Assembly: GCF_006782915.1 (NCBI RefSeq) | Contig: NZ_VCNP01000051.1 | Location: forward strand, 1-64,000 | Direction: 5' to 3' | DNA length: 64,000 bases | Source: Streptomyces calvus | GTDB lineage: Bacteria > Actinomycetota > Actinomycetes > Streptomycetales > Streptomycetaceae | In this document: positions 15,314 through 23,840 of the stretch, piece by piece | Layout: each line of letters opens with the position of its first letter | Numbering within the stretch: the stretch's first letter is position 1 | Notes under the pieces: model-generated | What the model was told of the DNA's origin: nothing | Databases searched by the model: none | What the model saw: the letters and a program-made list of their open reading frames with translations, nothing else | Program-made: the position numbers and the translations under genes

Positions 15314-16876
15314 ATGAGACGATCCGTCGCAGTGCGACTTTCCGCGTTACTGGCCACGGGGGCCCTCGCGGCAGCGACCGGCGCGGCCCTGTCCACGGCG
15401 TCCACGGCCGAGGCGGCCGTCGCCGCGTCCGGCGCCACCGGCTTCGCGACCCAGAACGGCGGCACGACCGGCGGTGCGGGCGGACAGACGGTCCGTGCCA
15501 CCACGGGCACCGCGATCCACCAGGCCCTGTGCAGCCGGGCCAGCAGCTCCACCCCGATCGTCATCCAGGTCGAGGGCACCATCAACCACGGCAACACCAG
15601 CAAGGTGTCGGGTGACAGTTGCAGCACCGCCGACGGCGTGATCGAGCTGAAGCAGATCAGCAACGTCACCATCGTCGGTGTCGGCAACGGTGCCGTCTTC
15701 GACCAGCTGGGCATCCACATCCGGCAGTCCAGCAACATCATCATCCAGAACGTGACGATCCGGAACGTCAAGAAGTCGGGCTCGCCCACCTCCAACGGCG
15801 GCGACGCCATCGGCATGGAGAGCGACGTCCGCAACGTGTGGGTCGACCACACCACGCTGGAGGCGTCGGGCGGCGAGTCGGAGGGCTTCGACGGCCTCTT
15901 CGACATGAAGGACAACACGCAGTACGTCACGCTGTCCTACAGCACCCTGCGCAACTCCGGCCGTGGCGGGCTGATCGGCTCCAGCGAGAGCGACACGTCG
16001 AACGGCTACGTGACGTTCCACCACAACCTGTACGAGAACATCGACTCGCGCACACCGCTGCTGCGCGGCGGCATCGCGCACATCTACAACAACCACTACA
16101 AGAGCCTGAACGAGTCCGGCATCAACTCCCGTGCCGGCGCCCGCGCGAAGGTGGACAACAACTACTTCGAGGACTCCAAGGACGTCCTCGGCACGTTCTA
16201 CACCGACGCGGCCGGCTACTGGCAGGTCAGCGGCAACATCTTCGACAACGTGACGTGGTCCGAGCGCAGCGGCGACCACAACCCGGCCGGTCCGAACCCG
16301 ACGTCGAACACCTCGGTCAGCATTCCGTACGCGTTCACCCCGGACGCGGCCAGTTGCGTGCCGAGCGTCGTGAGCCAGACGGCGGGCGCCAACAAGGGCC
16401 TGAAGGTGTCGGACGGCAGTTGCACCCCGCAGACCCCGGACCCGACCGAGCCGGGCCCGACGGACCCCGACCCGGACCCGACGGACCCGGACCCGACCGA
16501 CCCGCCGACCGGCACCAACCTCAGCCTCACGGCCGGCGCCGACGGCACCAGCAAGGCAAGCGGCACCAGCTACGGCAACGTCCGTGACGGCAACATGAGC
16601 ACCTACTGGTCGCCGGCCGGATCGACCGGCTCGGTCTCGGTCAAGTGGGGTTCCGCCACCACCGTCTCCAAGGTCAACATCCGTGAGGCGGCGGGCGCCG
16701 AGGGCAACATCGGCTCCTGGCGGGTCGTCAACCACGACACCGGCGCCGTCCTGGCCTCCGGCAGCGGAGCGGGCGTCATCGGCTTCGCCCCGACGTCCCT
16801 CCAGAAGATCACCTTCCAGATCACCGGCTCGTCCGGGACACCGCGCATCGCGGAGTTCGAAACGTACGCGAGCTAG
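15314..16876 (+). CDS. Secreted pectate lyase (PL1) with C-terminal F5/8-type domain
   Basis: 520 residues. A signal peptide (RRSVAVRLSALLATGALAAATGAAL...TAEA) is followed by a right-handed beta-helix catalytic domain to about residue 370. Family 1 features are visible: DAIGMESDVRNVWVDH with the calcium-site aspartate, and SRTPLLRGG containing the RxPxxR motif (R246 as predicted catalytic base, R251). A proline/aspartate repeat linker (PDPTEPGPTDPDPDPTDPDP) joins a C-terminal beta-sandwich (LSLTAGADGTSKASG...STYWSP...IAEFETYAS) of the discoidin or carbohydrate-binding type. It would cleave polygalacturonate by beta-elimination outside the cell. A palindromic LacI-type site upstream suggests sugar control. 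Confidence 0.93.
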   Translation: MRRSVAVRLSALLATGALAAATGAALSTASTAEAAVAASGATGFATQNGGTTGGAGGQTVRATTGTAIHQALCSRASSSTPIVIQVEGTINHGNTSKVSGDSCSTADGVIELKQISNVTIVGVGNGAVFDQLGIHIRQSSNIIIQNVTIRNVKKSGSPTSNGGDAIGMESDVRNVWVDHTTLEASGGESEGFDGLFDMKDNTQYVTLSYSTLRNSGRGGLIGSSESDTSNGYVTFHHNLYENIDSRTPLLRGGIAHIYNNHYKSLNESGINSRAGARAKVDNNYFEDSKDVLGTFYTDAAGYWQVSGNIFDNVTWSERSGDHNPAGPNPTSNTSVSIPYAFTPDAASCVPSVVSQTAGANKGLKVSDGSCTPQTPDPTEPGPTDPDPDPTDPDPTDPPTGTNLSLTAGADGTSKASGTSYGNVRDGNMSTYWSPAGSTGSVSVKWGSATTVSKVNIREAAGAEGNIGSWRVVNHDTGAVLASGSGAGVIGFAPTSLQKITFQITGSSGTPRIAEFETYAS

Positions 16877-16966
16877 CACGACGCACGACGCACGACGCAC
16901 GACGCACGACGCACGACGCACGACGCACGACGCACGACGTACGACGCACGACGTACGACGCACGAC
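16876..16966. repeat. 7-bp tandem repeat (GCACGAC)x13
   Basis: Thirteen head-to-tail copies of GCACGAC, two with a T for C at position 2 (GTACGAC), run from the last base of the pectate lyase stop codon to 16966. The array is likely unstable in copy number. It sits before the terminator hairpin of the same gene. Confidence 0.9.
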
Positions 16967-16970
16967 CGGG

Positions 16971-16991
16971 GGCCGTCCGCTGCGGACGGCC
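16971..16991 (+). terminator. Hairpin downstream of pectate lyase gene
   Basis: GGCCGTCC (16971-16978) pairs with GGACGGCC (16984-16991) around a 5-base loop, about 95 bases after the stop codon and right after the 7-bp repeats. Confidence 0.6.
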
Positions 16992-17197
16992 TCCGGCCTC
17001 AGCCGGCGGCACGCGCGACGAAGCGGGCCCACGCCGCCGCCGTGAGCGGGCGCCGGGGCCGCCGGAGGCCACGTCGGAGTCCTTGGAGGCCAGAGGCCCG
17101 TACGCGAACGGAACCGGTGGTTGTCCCGCCCCTGGCCCGGATCGGGGCCGGGGGCGGGGGCGGGTTTCTCTCCGGCGGTCCGGTCAGGGCGCCGCGC

Positions 17198-17866
17198 TCA
17201 TGCCGGGCCCGATCCGCGGGCCTCGTCGGTGAGGCTCCGGCCGGAGTCGCGGGCCTGTTCTCCCACCTGGGTGCCCTGGTCGCGCGCCTCCTGCTGGGTG
17301 GTGCGGGCGGCCTGCGCCGCCGTCTCCTTCACCTCCGCCGCGCTGTCCTGCGTGACCTCCTTGGCGCCTTCCTTCAGGTGCTGCGCGGACTCGGCGGCGG
17401 CCTCCTTCACCGGCTCGAGCGCGTCGCTCTGCATCAGGTCCGAGGCCTTCTCCTGCTCGGTCTGCGTGGCGGGCATCAGCGAGGACGCCAGCAGGCCCAC
17501 CCCGAAGGCGACCAGACCGGCGGCCAGCGGGTTGCCCTGCGTCTGGCGCCGGGCCATCTCGGGTGCCTGCTGCACGGTCTGTCCGGCCTGGCCGGCCGCC
17601 TCGCGTGCCGAGCCGACCGCACGGCCGGTGCCCTCCTGCAGCGAACCGGCCGCCGACTGCGCGCCGTGCGACACCCCGTGCGCGGTCTCCGAGGCGGTGC
17701 CCATGACCCGGTCGCGGATGCCCGACACCGTGCCGCGCACCCTCTCCTTGCGACGGGTCACCATGCGCCGGGGGCTGGTCCGGTCGGTGAGTTCGTCCAC
17801 GTCCGCGGTCAGCTGGTGGCGCGTGGCCTCTATCTCGGCCCTCACTCGGTCGGGTGACGTGCCCAT
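17198..17866 (-). CDS. DUF3618 family protein
   Basis: 222 residues from ATG 17866. The start MGTSPDRVRAEIEATRHQLTADVDELTDRTSPRRM is the DUF3618 signature (SPxxLRAEIExTRxxL). A hydrophobic helix follows near residue 125 (NPLAAGLVAFGVGLLASSL). The rest is Ala/Gln/Glu-rich and predicted helical, ending with a weak heptad pattern. The start overlaps the holin-like gene's 3' end by 25 bases, showing co-expression in a three-gene operon (19027 to 17198). Such trios are widespread in Streptomyces and are thought to act at the envelope, but no biochemical role is established that I can name. Confidence 0.85.
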   Translation of the reverse strand: MGTSPDRVRAEIEATRHQLTADVDELTDRTSPRRMVTRRKERVRGTVSGIRDRVMGTASETAHGVSHGAQSAAGSLQEGTGRAVGSAREAAGQAGQTVQQAPEMARRQTQGNPLAAGLVAFGVGLLASSLMPATQTEQEKASDLMQSDALEPVKEAAAESAQHLKEGAKEVTQDSAAEVKETAAQAARTTQQEARDQGTQVGEQARDSGRSLTDEARGSGPA

Positions 17867-18264
17867 TCCGCGTTCTCCTTCATGGTTTCGACGGTCTGCT
17901 CGGGCTTCGGCGAGACGCTGCGCATGTGCGCGCGGCCCTTCTGGTACAGCACGGCCGCGGCCACGGCCCATATCGCCGTGACGATCAGGGCGGCCCAGGC
18001 CTCGTCCATGACGTTGGCCAGGCCGAACAGCGCGGCCAGGGACAGGAACAGCAGGACCATGTAGCCGGCGAAGCCGGCGCCGCCGTACATCCCGGCGGCC
18101 TTGCCCGCCTTGCCCGCCTCCTCCCTGATCTCGGCCTTGGCCAGCTCGACCTCCTTGCGGAACAGCGTCTGCAGGTCGGAGGTCACGACGGACAGCAGCT
18201 CGCCCAGTGACTTGTCCTGCCCCTCCGGCTCGGTCGAGCCGGGCGTGGGTGAGATCGAGGCCAT
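17842..18264 (-). CDS. Phage-holin-like membrane protein (DUF1469-type)
   Basis: 140 residues, ATG 18264, one base after the stop of the upstream gene. A cytoplasmic helical start (LGELLSVVTSDLQTLFRKEVELAKAEIREEAGKAGKAAGMYG) is the family hallmark. Two membrane helices follow (FAGYMVLLFLSLAALFGLANVM and AWAALIVTAIWAVAAAVLYQKG) with a charged tail. It belongs to the Phage_holin_3_6 family, which in actinobacteria is chromosomal and not linked to lysis. It is the middle gene of the operon with DUF3618 and the amphipathic protein. Confidence 0.88.
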   Translation of the reverse strand: MASISPTPGSTEPEGQDKSLGELLSVVTSDLQTLFRKEVELAKAEIREEAGKAGKAAGMYGGAGFAGYMVLLFLSLAALFGLANVMDEAWAALIVTAIWAVAAAVLYQKGRAHMRSVSPKPEQTVETMKENAEWARHPTE

Positions 18265-18265
18265 C

Positions 18266-19027
18266 TCACACCTCCGGGTACGGACGGTCCGGCGTGCCGT
18301 ACGGCGGGGTGCCGGTGATCGGCGGTTCCTGCGGAGGGGGCGGCGCCTGGGGCGGTGCTCCCGGTGCCGGTGCTCCCGGTGCGGGCGCTCCGGAAACCGG
18401 TGCTGCCGGTGCTTCCGGTGCCGACTCCGTCGGAGGGCCGGGAGGAAGTGCCTGCGACGCGGGGTACGCGGGCAGCGCGGCCTCGTCCGGCGGGCCGGTG
18501 CCGGTGACCTGCCCCTGTCCGGTTCCGTCGGACCGGGAGGCCGCTCCCGCGGCCTTGGCCACGCGCCCGACGACCAGTCCGGCCAGCAGCGCGCCGCCGA
18601 GGAACGCCCCGGGACGACGGCGGGCGAAACCCTGGAGGTCGGAGGCGAGCCCCTCGACGCCCTGATTGCCCAGGTAGTCCGCCGCCCGGTGGCCCCTGTC
18701 GGCGGCCTGGGCCACCAGACTGCGGGCCGGGGAGTCGTTCGGCGCGTTCTCGGCCAGTCCGGCGAGGTCGTCCGCCCACTGCCGCAGCGTGTCGGCCGCG
18801 CGCCGGGTCTGTCCCTCGGCCTCGTTCGTCGCCCGGACGCGCAGTTCGTCGATGATCGTGCCGGCCTGCTGCCGCGCCTCACCGACCACGGCCTTGGCCT
18901 GTTCCGCCGCTGTCCCCGCGACCTGGGCCGCGGCCTGTTTGGCCTGACCGGCCGTCGCGGAGGTCTCTGCCTTGACCTTCTCTCCGGTACTTCCAGTTCC
19001 GGTTCCGGTCTGTACGGACTCACTCAT
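18266..19027 (-). CDS. Long amphipathic-helix protein with Pro-rich tail
   Basis: 253 residues from ATG 19027. The first 60 residues are Ala/Gln/Lys/Glu-rich amphipathic helix (VKAETSATAGQAKQAAAQVAG), like apolipoprotein or LEA-type proteins. A membrane-facing stretch (RPGAFLGGALLAGLVVGRVAKAAGAA) comes near residue 165. The last 80 residues are Pro/Gly/Ala repeats (SGAPAPGAPAPGAP). It heads the operon with the holin-like and DUF3618 genes. This layout is common in Streptomyces; a role in envelope or osmotic stress is only a suggestion. The upstream extension to 19141 has no ribosome site. Confidence 0.8.
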   Translation of the reverse strand: MSESVQTGTGTGSTGEKVKAETSATAGQAKQAAAQVAGTAAEQAKAVVGEARQQAGTIIDELRVRATNEAEGQTRRAADTLRQWADDLAGLAENAPNDSPARSLVAQAADRGHRAADYLGNQGVEGLASDLQGFARRRPGAFLGGALLAGLVVGRVAKAAGAASRSDGTGQGQVTGTGPPDEAALPAYPASQALPPGPPTESAPEAPAAPVSGAPAPGAPAPGAPPQAPPPPQEPPITGTPPYGTPDRPYPEV

Positions 19028-19460
19028 CGGCGACTTCTCCTCATCGGATGTCCTTCGTACGGTTCCGTGTCCGGGAAGGCCGGCGCGTGTCGGACCGTGT
19101 GTGCCCGGCCTTCCTTGGAACGTCCGTGCCCGAGTCGCCATTCATCCGCTTTTGACACGCTTTATGGAGAACGGTCGACAAGCCGACTTTCGAAGGACGA
19201 CCGACGGCCGACTTTCGAAGGACGACCGACAGCCGACTTCCGCAGAACAAGCGACAAGTCGACAGCGAGCCGCCGAGCCCGCCCGCCCCGCAAGCGCGCC
19301 CGCGAGCCCGCGAGCCCGCGCACCTGCGAGCCCGCGCGCCCGCGAGCAGGCGAGCACGCGCGTACGCACGCAAGCTCGCAAGCGAGCACGCCCGCAAGCA
19401 CGCACGCCCACAAGCACGCAAGCGAGCAAGTAAGCACGCGCGCACGCCCGCAGACCGATC
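19028..19460. other. Repeat-rich intergenic DNA with operon promoter
   Basis: Two imperfect copies of GCCGACTTTCGAAGGACGAC (near 19182 and 19209) are followed by low-complexity CGAGC/CGCAAGC strings (about 19265-19450). All six frames stay open there because of the composition, giving false arginine/alanine proteins. The operon promoter is presumably nearest to 19027. No gene is supported. Confidence 0.6.
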
Positions 19461-19486
19461 GGGCCGACCGGTGAACCGGTCGGCCC
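19461..19486 (-). terminator. 11-bp hairpin, 4-base loop
   Basis: GGGCCGACCGG (19461-19471) pairs perfectly with CCGGTCGGCCC (19476-19486). It follows the stop of the minus-strand VOC gene at 19519. Confidence 0.8.
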
Positions 19487-19518
19487 GTCGGCCTCCGGGC
19501 GTACGGAATCCTCCGCCG

Positions 19519-19965
19519 CTACGCCTGCCGGGTCGCCAGCTCCGCCAGCAGCCTGTGCAGTGGCTCCGTCGCCCGGCGCCGGTACTCCTGGACGGACCAG
19601 CCGTTGCCGTCCGGGTCCTTGAAGTACAGGAACGTGGCGCCGTCGGACGGGGCGTAGCGGACCGGTTCGGAGACGTCCAGGCCGCGTGCGACGAGTTCCG
19701 CGCGCGCCTGCTCGATGTCGGCGACGCACAGCTGGAGCCCCTGGTAGGAGCCGGGGGCCGGGGTGGGGCCGGGGGTCATCTTCCAGATGCTGTCCCCGAG
19801 GGCGATCGAGCATCCGGAGCCGGGCGGGGTCAGCTGGACGATGCGCAGGCCCGGCATCACCTCCTGGTCGATGTCGACGTGGAACCCCACCTTGTCCCGG
19901 TAGAAGTCCCTGGCCCGGTCGATGTCGCTCACCGGCAGCGGGATCACTTCGAGGGTCATGTCCAT
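19519..19965 (-). CDS. VOC-superfamily (glyoxalase-like) protein
   Basis: 148 residues, ATG 19965 with AAGGAG upstream. The opening EVIPLPVSDIDRARDFYRDKVGFHVDID and the closing ATFLYFKDPDGNGWSVQEY are standard for VOC-fold proteins of the glyoxalase/bleomycin-resistance group. The paired half-domains and the final glutamate suggest a metal site. The substrate cannot be told. It follows the oxidase-like gene at 19995 with only a 29-base gap and may share its transcript. Confidence 0.88.
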   Translation of the reverse strand: MDMTLEVIPLPVSDIDRARDFYRDKVGFHVDIDQEVMPGLRIVQLTPPGSGCSIALGDSIWKMTPGPTPAPGSYQGLQLCVADIEQARAELVARGLDVSEPVRYAPSDGATFLYFKDPDGNGWSVQEYRRRATEPLHRLLAELATRQA

Positions 19966-19994
19966 GAACTGCGACTCCTTCGTGGACTCCGGCG

Positions 19995-20504
19995 TCACGC
20001 GAACCGCCACCGCGTCTGGCTGAACGGCTCTCCCTTACCGAAGCCGAAAACGGTGACCGGCGCCACCGCGAACACGACGGCGTGCCCGGGCCCGTGGTGG
20101 AAGTGCCCGTCACGCACCTCGAAGTGCCAGAAGGCGCCGTACTTCGCCTCCCACGCCGCCGCCAGGGCGTGCAGCCGGGCGTCGTCGGCGACCCGCACCG
20201 CCTCGCCCTCCACCACCAGGTCGTAGCCCCGGTCCCAGGTGTTGGTGCCGGTGGTCAGCACGACGTGCGGGTTTGCCGCGAGGTTGCGGGCCTTGCGCTC
20301 GTCGGGGCCGGTGCAGAAGTGCAGCGCGCCGTCCGACCAGACGGCCGGGAGCGGCGTCACGTGGGGGCGGCCGTCCGGGCGGACCGTGGAGATCCAGAAC
20401 AGCTCCGCCTCCGCGAGCCGCCGCTCCGCCTCGGACCACGGGGGCGCGGTCGCCGCCGGATCGCTGTACCGCGGGTCGAGACGGGTCTCGGGGATGCCGT
20501 GCAC
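19995..20504 (-). CDS. Pyridoxamine 5'-phosphate oxidase-like flavoprotein
   Basis: 169 residues from GTG 20504, 8 bases after GAGGAGG. The sequence EAELFWISTVRPDGRPHVTPLPAVWSDGALHFCTGPDERKARNLAANPHVVLTTG fits the split-barrel FMN or F420-binding fold of the PNPOx family, with the substrate-facing barrel strands in order. A conserved C-terminal WRFA ends it. Reactions vary in this family (FMN oxidases, F420-dependent reductases). It is divergent to glnE with about 160 bases between them. A longer frame reaches past 23 kb but is a shadow of glnE. Confidence 0.87.
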   Translation of the reverse strand: MHGIPETRLDPRYSDPAATAPPWSEAERRLAEAELFWISTVRPDGRPHVTPLPAVWSDGALHFCTGPDERKARNLAANPHVVLTTGTNTWDRGYDLVVEGEAVRVADDARLHALAAAWEAKYGAFWHFEVRDGHFHHGPGHAVVFAVAPVTVFGFGKGEPFSQTRWRFA

Positions 20505-20666
20505 GGGAAGGACCTCCTCGGTCGGTCTGCCGCAGGTGCGCTCCTCCTTGGGACCCCGCCCGCTCCCGGAACTCATCGCGGGCCGCATCCGGGGCCGCCG
20601 GCCCGTGGTCCGGCTAGGCTCATGGCCGTACGACCTGAACCGAGGCACGCACGAGGGAGACCGGGG

Positions 20667-23600
20667 ATGACGTCGGCGCCGGGACGCAGGAGCAGTACCT
20701 TCACGCGGCTGCTGCGGCACGGTTTCACCGATCCCTCGGGCGCCGAGCAGTTGCTCGACACCGCGGGGCTGACCGCCGTGCGCAACGACCCCGTGCTGCT
20801 GGACGCCCTCGGCGCCACCGCCGACCCCGATCTCGCGCTGCTCGGACTGGTGCGGCTGCTGGAGGCGCAGGACGGCGCCACCGCACGCCAGGAACTGCTG
20901 GACACGCTGATAGCGGCCAAACCGCTGCGGGACCGGCTGCTCGGTGTGCTCGGCGCGTCCGCCGCGCTCGGCGAGCACCTGGCCCGGCATCCCGGCGACT
21001 GGCGGGCCCTGGTCACCTACGAGCCGCGCGATCTGCACCCCGGCGTCGAGGAGTTCGAACGCGGCCTGGCCGGCGCCACCGACCCGGTCGGGCTGCGCAT
21101 CGCCTACCGGCGCTGCCTGCTGTCCATCGCCGCCCGCGACGTCTGCGGCACCGTCGACGTCGCCCAGACCGCCGCCGAGCTGGCCGACCTCGCCACCGCC
21201 ACCCTGCGCGCCGCCCTGCGGATCGCCGGTGCCGCCGCGCCCGAGGACGCCGCGCTGTGCCGGCTGGCGGTGATCGCGATGGGCAAGTGCGGCGGACACG
21301 AGCTGAACTACGTCTCCGACGTCGACGTCATCTTCGTCGGCGAGGCGGCCGACGGCGCCGACGAGGACAAGGCGCTGCGTGCCGCGACCCGGCTGGCCTC
21401 GCACATGATGCGGATCTGCTCCGAGACCACCGTCGAGGGCTCCATCTGGCCCGTCGACGCCAATCTGCGCCCGGAGGGCCGCAACGGCCCGCTGGTGCGC
21501 ACCCTCGCCTCCCACCTCGCCTACTACCAGCGCTGGGCCAAGACCTGGGAGTTCCAGGCGCTGCTGAAGGCCCGCCCGGTCGCCGGTGACCTGGCGCTCG
21601 GCGAGGAGTACCTGGCCGCGCTCCAGCCGCTGGTGTGGCAGGCCGCCGAGCGGGAGAACTTCGTCGCCGACGTGCAGAAGATGCGCCGCCGGGTGGTGGA
21701 GACCATCCCCGCCGCCGAGGTCGACCGGCAGCTCAAGCTGGGCCCGGGCGGGCTGCGGGACGTCGAGTTCGCGGTGCAGCTGCTGCAGCTGGTGCACGGC
21801 CGCGCCGACGCCTCGCTGCGCAGCGGCACCACCCTCGACGCCCTCAAGGCCCTCGCCGCCGGCGGCTACGTCGGCCGCTCGGACGCCGCCCAGCTCGACG
21901 ACGCCTACCGGTTCCTGCGCTCCATGGAGCACCGCATCCAGCTGTACCGGCTGCGCCGCACCCACCTCGTCCCGGAGGACGAGGCCGACCTGCGCCGCCT
22001 GGGCCGCTCCCTGGGCCTGCGCACCGACCCGGTCGCCACGCTGCACCGGGAGTGGCGGCGGCACGCCTCCGTCGTACGGCGGCTGCACGAGAAGCTGTTC
22101 TACCGGCCGCTGCTCGACGCCGTCGCCGCGCTCGCGCCCGGCGAGGCGCGGCTCAGCGCGGAGGCGGCCCGGGAACGCATGGTCGCGCTCGGCTACGCGG
22201 ACCCGGCCGCGGCGCTGCGCCACCTGGAGGCACTGGCGTCCGGCGTCAGCCGCAAGGCCGCCATCCAGCGCACGCTGCTGCCGGTGCTGCTGGGCTGGTT
22301 CGCGGACTCCGCCGACCCGGACGCCGGACTGCTGAACTTCCGCAAGGTCTCCGACGCGCTCGGCAAGACCCCCTGGTACCTGCGGCTGCTGCGCGACGAG
22401 GGCGCCGCCGCCGAGAACCTCGCCCGCGTGCTGTCCGCCGGCCGGCTCGCGCCGGACCTGCTGATGCGCGCCCCCGAGGCGGTCGCGCTGCTCGGCGACG
22501 GGGACGGCGGAGGGCTCGCCGTGCGCTCCCGCGCCCACCTCCAGCAGGAGATCCTGGCCGCCGTCGGCCGCGCCGACAACGCCGTGCAGGGCGTCACGGC
22601 CGCCCGCGGAGTGCGCCGCCGCGAGCTGTTCCGCACGTGCGCCGCCGACATCGTCGGCTCCTACGGCACCGAGTCCCAGCCGGTCGAGGCCGACCAGGGC
22701 GCGCTGGTGGACCTGGTGGGCGGCGCCGTGTCCGACCTGACGGCCGCCACCCTCGCCGGCACGCTGCGCGCCGTGGTCCGCGAGGGCTGGGGCGACACGC
22801 TCCCCACCCGGTTCGCGATCATCGGCATGGGCCGGTTCGGCGGTCACGAACTGGGCTACGGCTCCGACGCGGACGTCCTGTTCGTCCACGAACCGCGGGA
22901 CGGCGTCGACGAGCGGGAGGCGTCCGAGGCGGCCCACAAGGTGGTCGCCGAGATGCGCCGGCTGCTGCAGATCCCGAGCGCCGACCCGCCGCTGCTCGTC
23001 GACGCCGACCTGCGCCCGGAAGGCAAGTCGGGCCCGCTGGTGCGCACCCTGAAGTCGTACGAGGCGTACTACCGGCGCTGGTCGCTGGTGTGGGAGCGGC
23101 ACGCGCTGCTGCGCGCCGAGCACGTCGCCGGCGACGAGGACCTCGGCCGGCGCTTCACCGAGCTGATCGACCCGCTGCGCTACCCGGCCGACGGGCTGGG
23201 CGAGGACGCGGTGCGGGAGATCCGCCGGCTGAAGGCCCGCATGGAGTCCGAGCGGCTGCCGCGCGGCGCCGACCCGAAACTCCACGCCAAGCTCGGGCCG
23301 GGCGGGCTGTCCGACGTGGAGTGGACCGTGCAGCTGCTCCAGCTGCGGCACGGCGCCGGGGAGCCGGGGCTGCGCACCACCAGGACGCGGGAGGCGCTGG
23401 CCGCCGCCCGTGCCGCCGGCCTGATGTCCGAGGAGGACGCCGGCATCCTCGACGAGGCCTGGGTGCTGGCCACCCGGGTGCGCAACGCGGTGATGCTGGT
23501 GCGGGGCCGGGCCGGCGACACCTTCCCGACGGTGCCCCGGGAACTGGCCGCCGTCGGCCGCTACCTGGGCTACGGCCCGGGCCACGCGGGCGACATGCTC

Positions 23601-23669
23601 GACGCGTACCGGCGTACGGCACGCCGGGCGCGGGGCGTGGTGGAGGAACTGTTCTACGGCGGATCCTGA
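20667..23669 (+). CDS. glnE: Bifunctional glutamine synthetase adenylyltransferase/adenylyl-removing enzyme
   Basis: 1000 residues from ATG 20667. Two nucleotidyltransferase domains are visible. The N-terminal one carries GKCGGHELNYVSDVDVIFVG near residue 209 (adenylyl removal). The C-terminal one carries GRFGGHELGYGSDADVLFVHE near 722 (adenylylation). Each has the paired metal-binding aspartates and is followed by helical segments. It attaches AMP to, or removes it from, the conserved tyrosine of GlnA in response to nitrogen status. GlnA lies 28 kb away at 51934, with Tyr397 in place. In S. coelicolor glnE is, from memory, near the malR locus, as here. A 13-bp hairpin follows the gene. Confidence 0.96.
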   Translation: MTSAPGRRSSTFTRLLRHGFTDPSGAEQLLDTAGLTAVRNDPVLLDALGATADPDLALLGLVRLLEAQDGATARQELLDTLIAAKPLRDRLLGVLGASAALGEHLARHPGDWRALVTYEPRDLHPGVEEFERGLAGATDPVGLRIAYRRCLLSIAARDVCGTVDVAQTAAELADLATATLRAALRIAGAAAPEDAALCRLAVIAMGKCGGHELNYVSDVDVIFVGEAADGADEDKALRAATRLASHMMRICSETTVEGSIWPVDANLRPEGRNGPLVRTLASHLAYYQRWAKTWEFQALLKARPVAGDLALGEEYLAALQPLVWQAAERENFVADVQKMRRRVVETIPAAEVDRQLKLGPGGLRDVEFAVQLLQLVHGRADASLRSGTTLDALKALAAGGYVGRSDAAQLDDAYRFLRSMEHRIQLYRLRRTHLVPEDEADLRRLGRSLGLRTDPVATLHREWRRHASVVRRLHEKLFYRPLLDAVAALAPGEARLSAEAARERMVALGYADPAAALRHLEALASGVSRKAAIQRTLLPVLLGWFADSADPDAGLLNFRKVSDALGKTPWYLRLLRDEGAAAENLARVLSAGRLAPDLLMRAPEAVALLGDGDGGGLAVRSRAHLQQEILAAVGRADNAVQGVTAARGVRRRELFRTCAADIVGSYGTESQPVEADQGALVDLVGGAVSDLTAATLAGTLRAVVREGWGDTLPTRFAIIGMGRFGGHELGYGSDADVLFVHEPRDGVDEREASEAAHKVVAEMRRLLQIPSADPPLLVDADLRPEGKSGPLVRTLKSYEAYYRRWSLVWERHALLRAEHVAGDEDLGRRFTELIDPLRYPADGLGEDAVREIRRLKARMESERLPRGADPKLHAKLGPGGLSDVEWTVQLLQLRHGAGEPGLRTTRTREALAAARAAGLMSEEDAGILDEAWVLATRVRNAVMLVRGRAGDTFPTVPRELAAVGRYLGYGPGHAGDMLDAYRRTARRARGVVEELFYGGS

Positions 23670-23670
23670 C

Positions 23671-23717
23671 GGCGCCGCGCAGGCGGGACGGGACGCCCGG
23701 CGCCCCTGCGCGGCGCC
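23671..23717 (+). terminator. Perfect 13-bp hairpin after glnE
   Basis: GGCGCCGCGCAGG (23671-23683) pairs exactly with CCTGCGCGGCGCC (23705-23717), beginning 2 bases after the glnE stop. Confidence 0.8.
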
Positions 23718-23720
23718 CGG

Positions 23721-23840
23721 TCGACCCTGCTTGGGCTGCTCCGGGCCCGGTCAGTTCTGTTTCGGCTGCTCCGCGCCCGGTCAGCCCTGTTTCGGCTGCT
23801 CCGCGCCCGGTCAGCCCTGTTTCGGCTGCTCCGGGCCCGG
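23721..23840. repeat. 30-bp tandem repeat x4 containing the PAP2 gene's stop codon
   Basis: Four 30-bp units start at 23721, 23751, 23781 and 23811. On the minus strand each reads as 10 in-frame codons ending EQPKQG and a TGA stop. The PAP2 gene itself ends PKQG-TGA at 23841, so its end has been copied four times beyond the true stop. Confidence 0.88.

Noticed and set aside
16883..17032. Proteins made of TTHDARR or RRASCVV repeats
   Set aside because: They are translations of the 7-bp tandem repeat in different frames and have no ribosome site.
20082..20666. Extended reading frame before glnE
   Set aside because: The frame is open far upstream, but it overlaps the divergent oxidase gene and the family starts near the ATG at 20667.
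20505..23585. Minus-strand reading frame of over 1000 codons opposite glnE
   Set aside because: It is the complement of glnE; its composition is explained by the third-position GC of the true gene, and only the first 170 codons at the far end (19995-20504) encode a recognisable protein.
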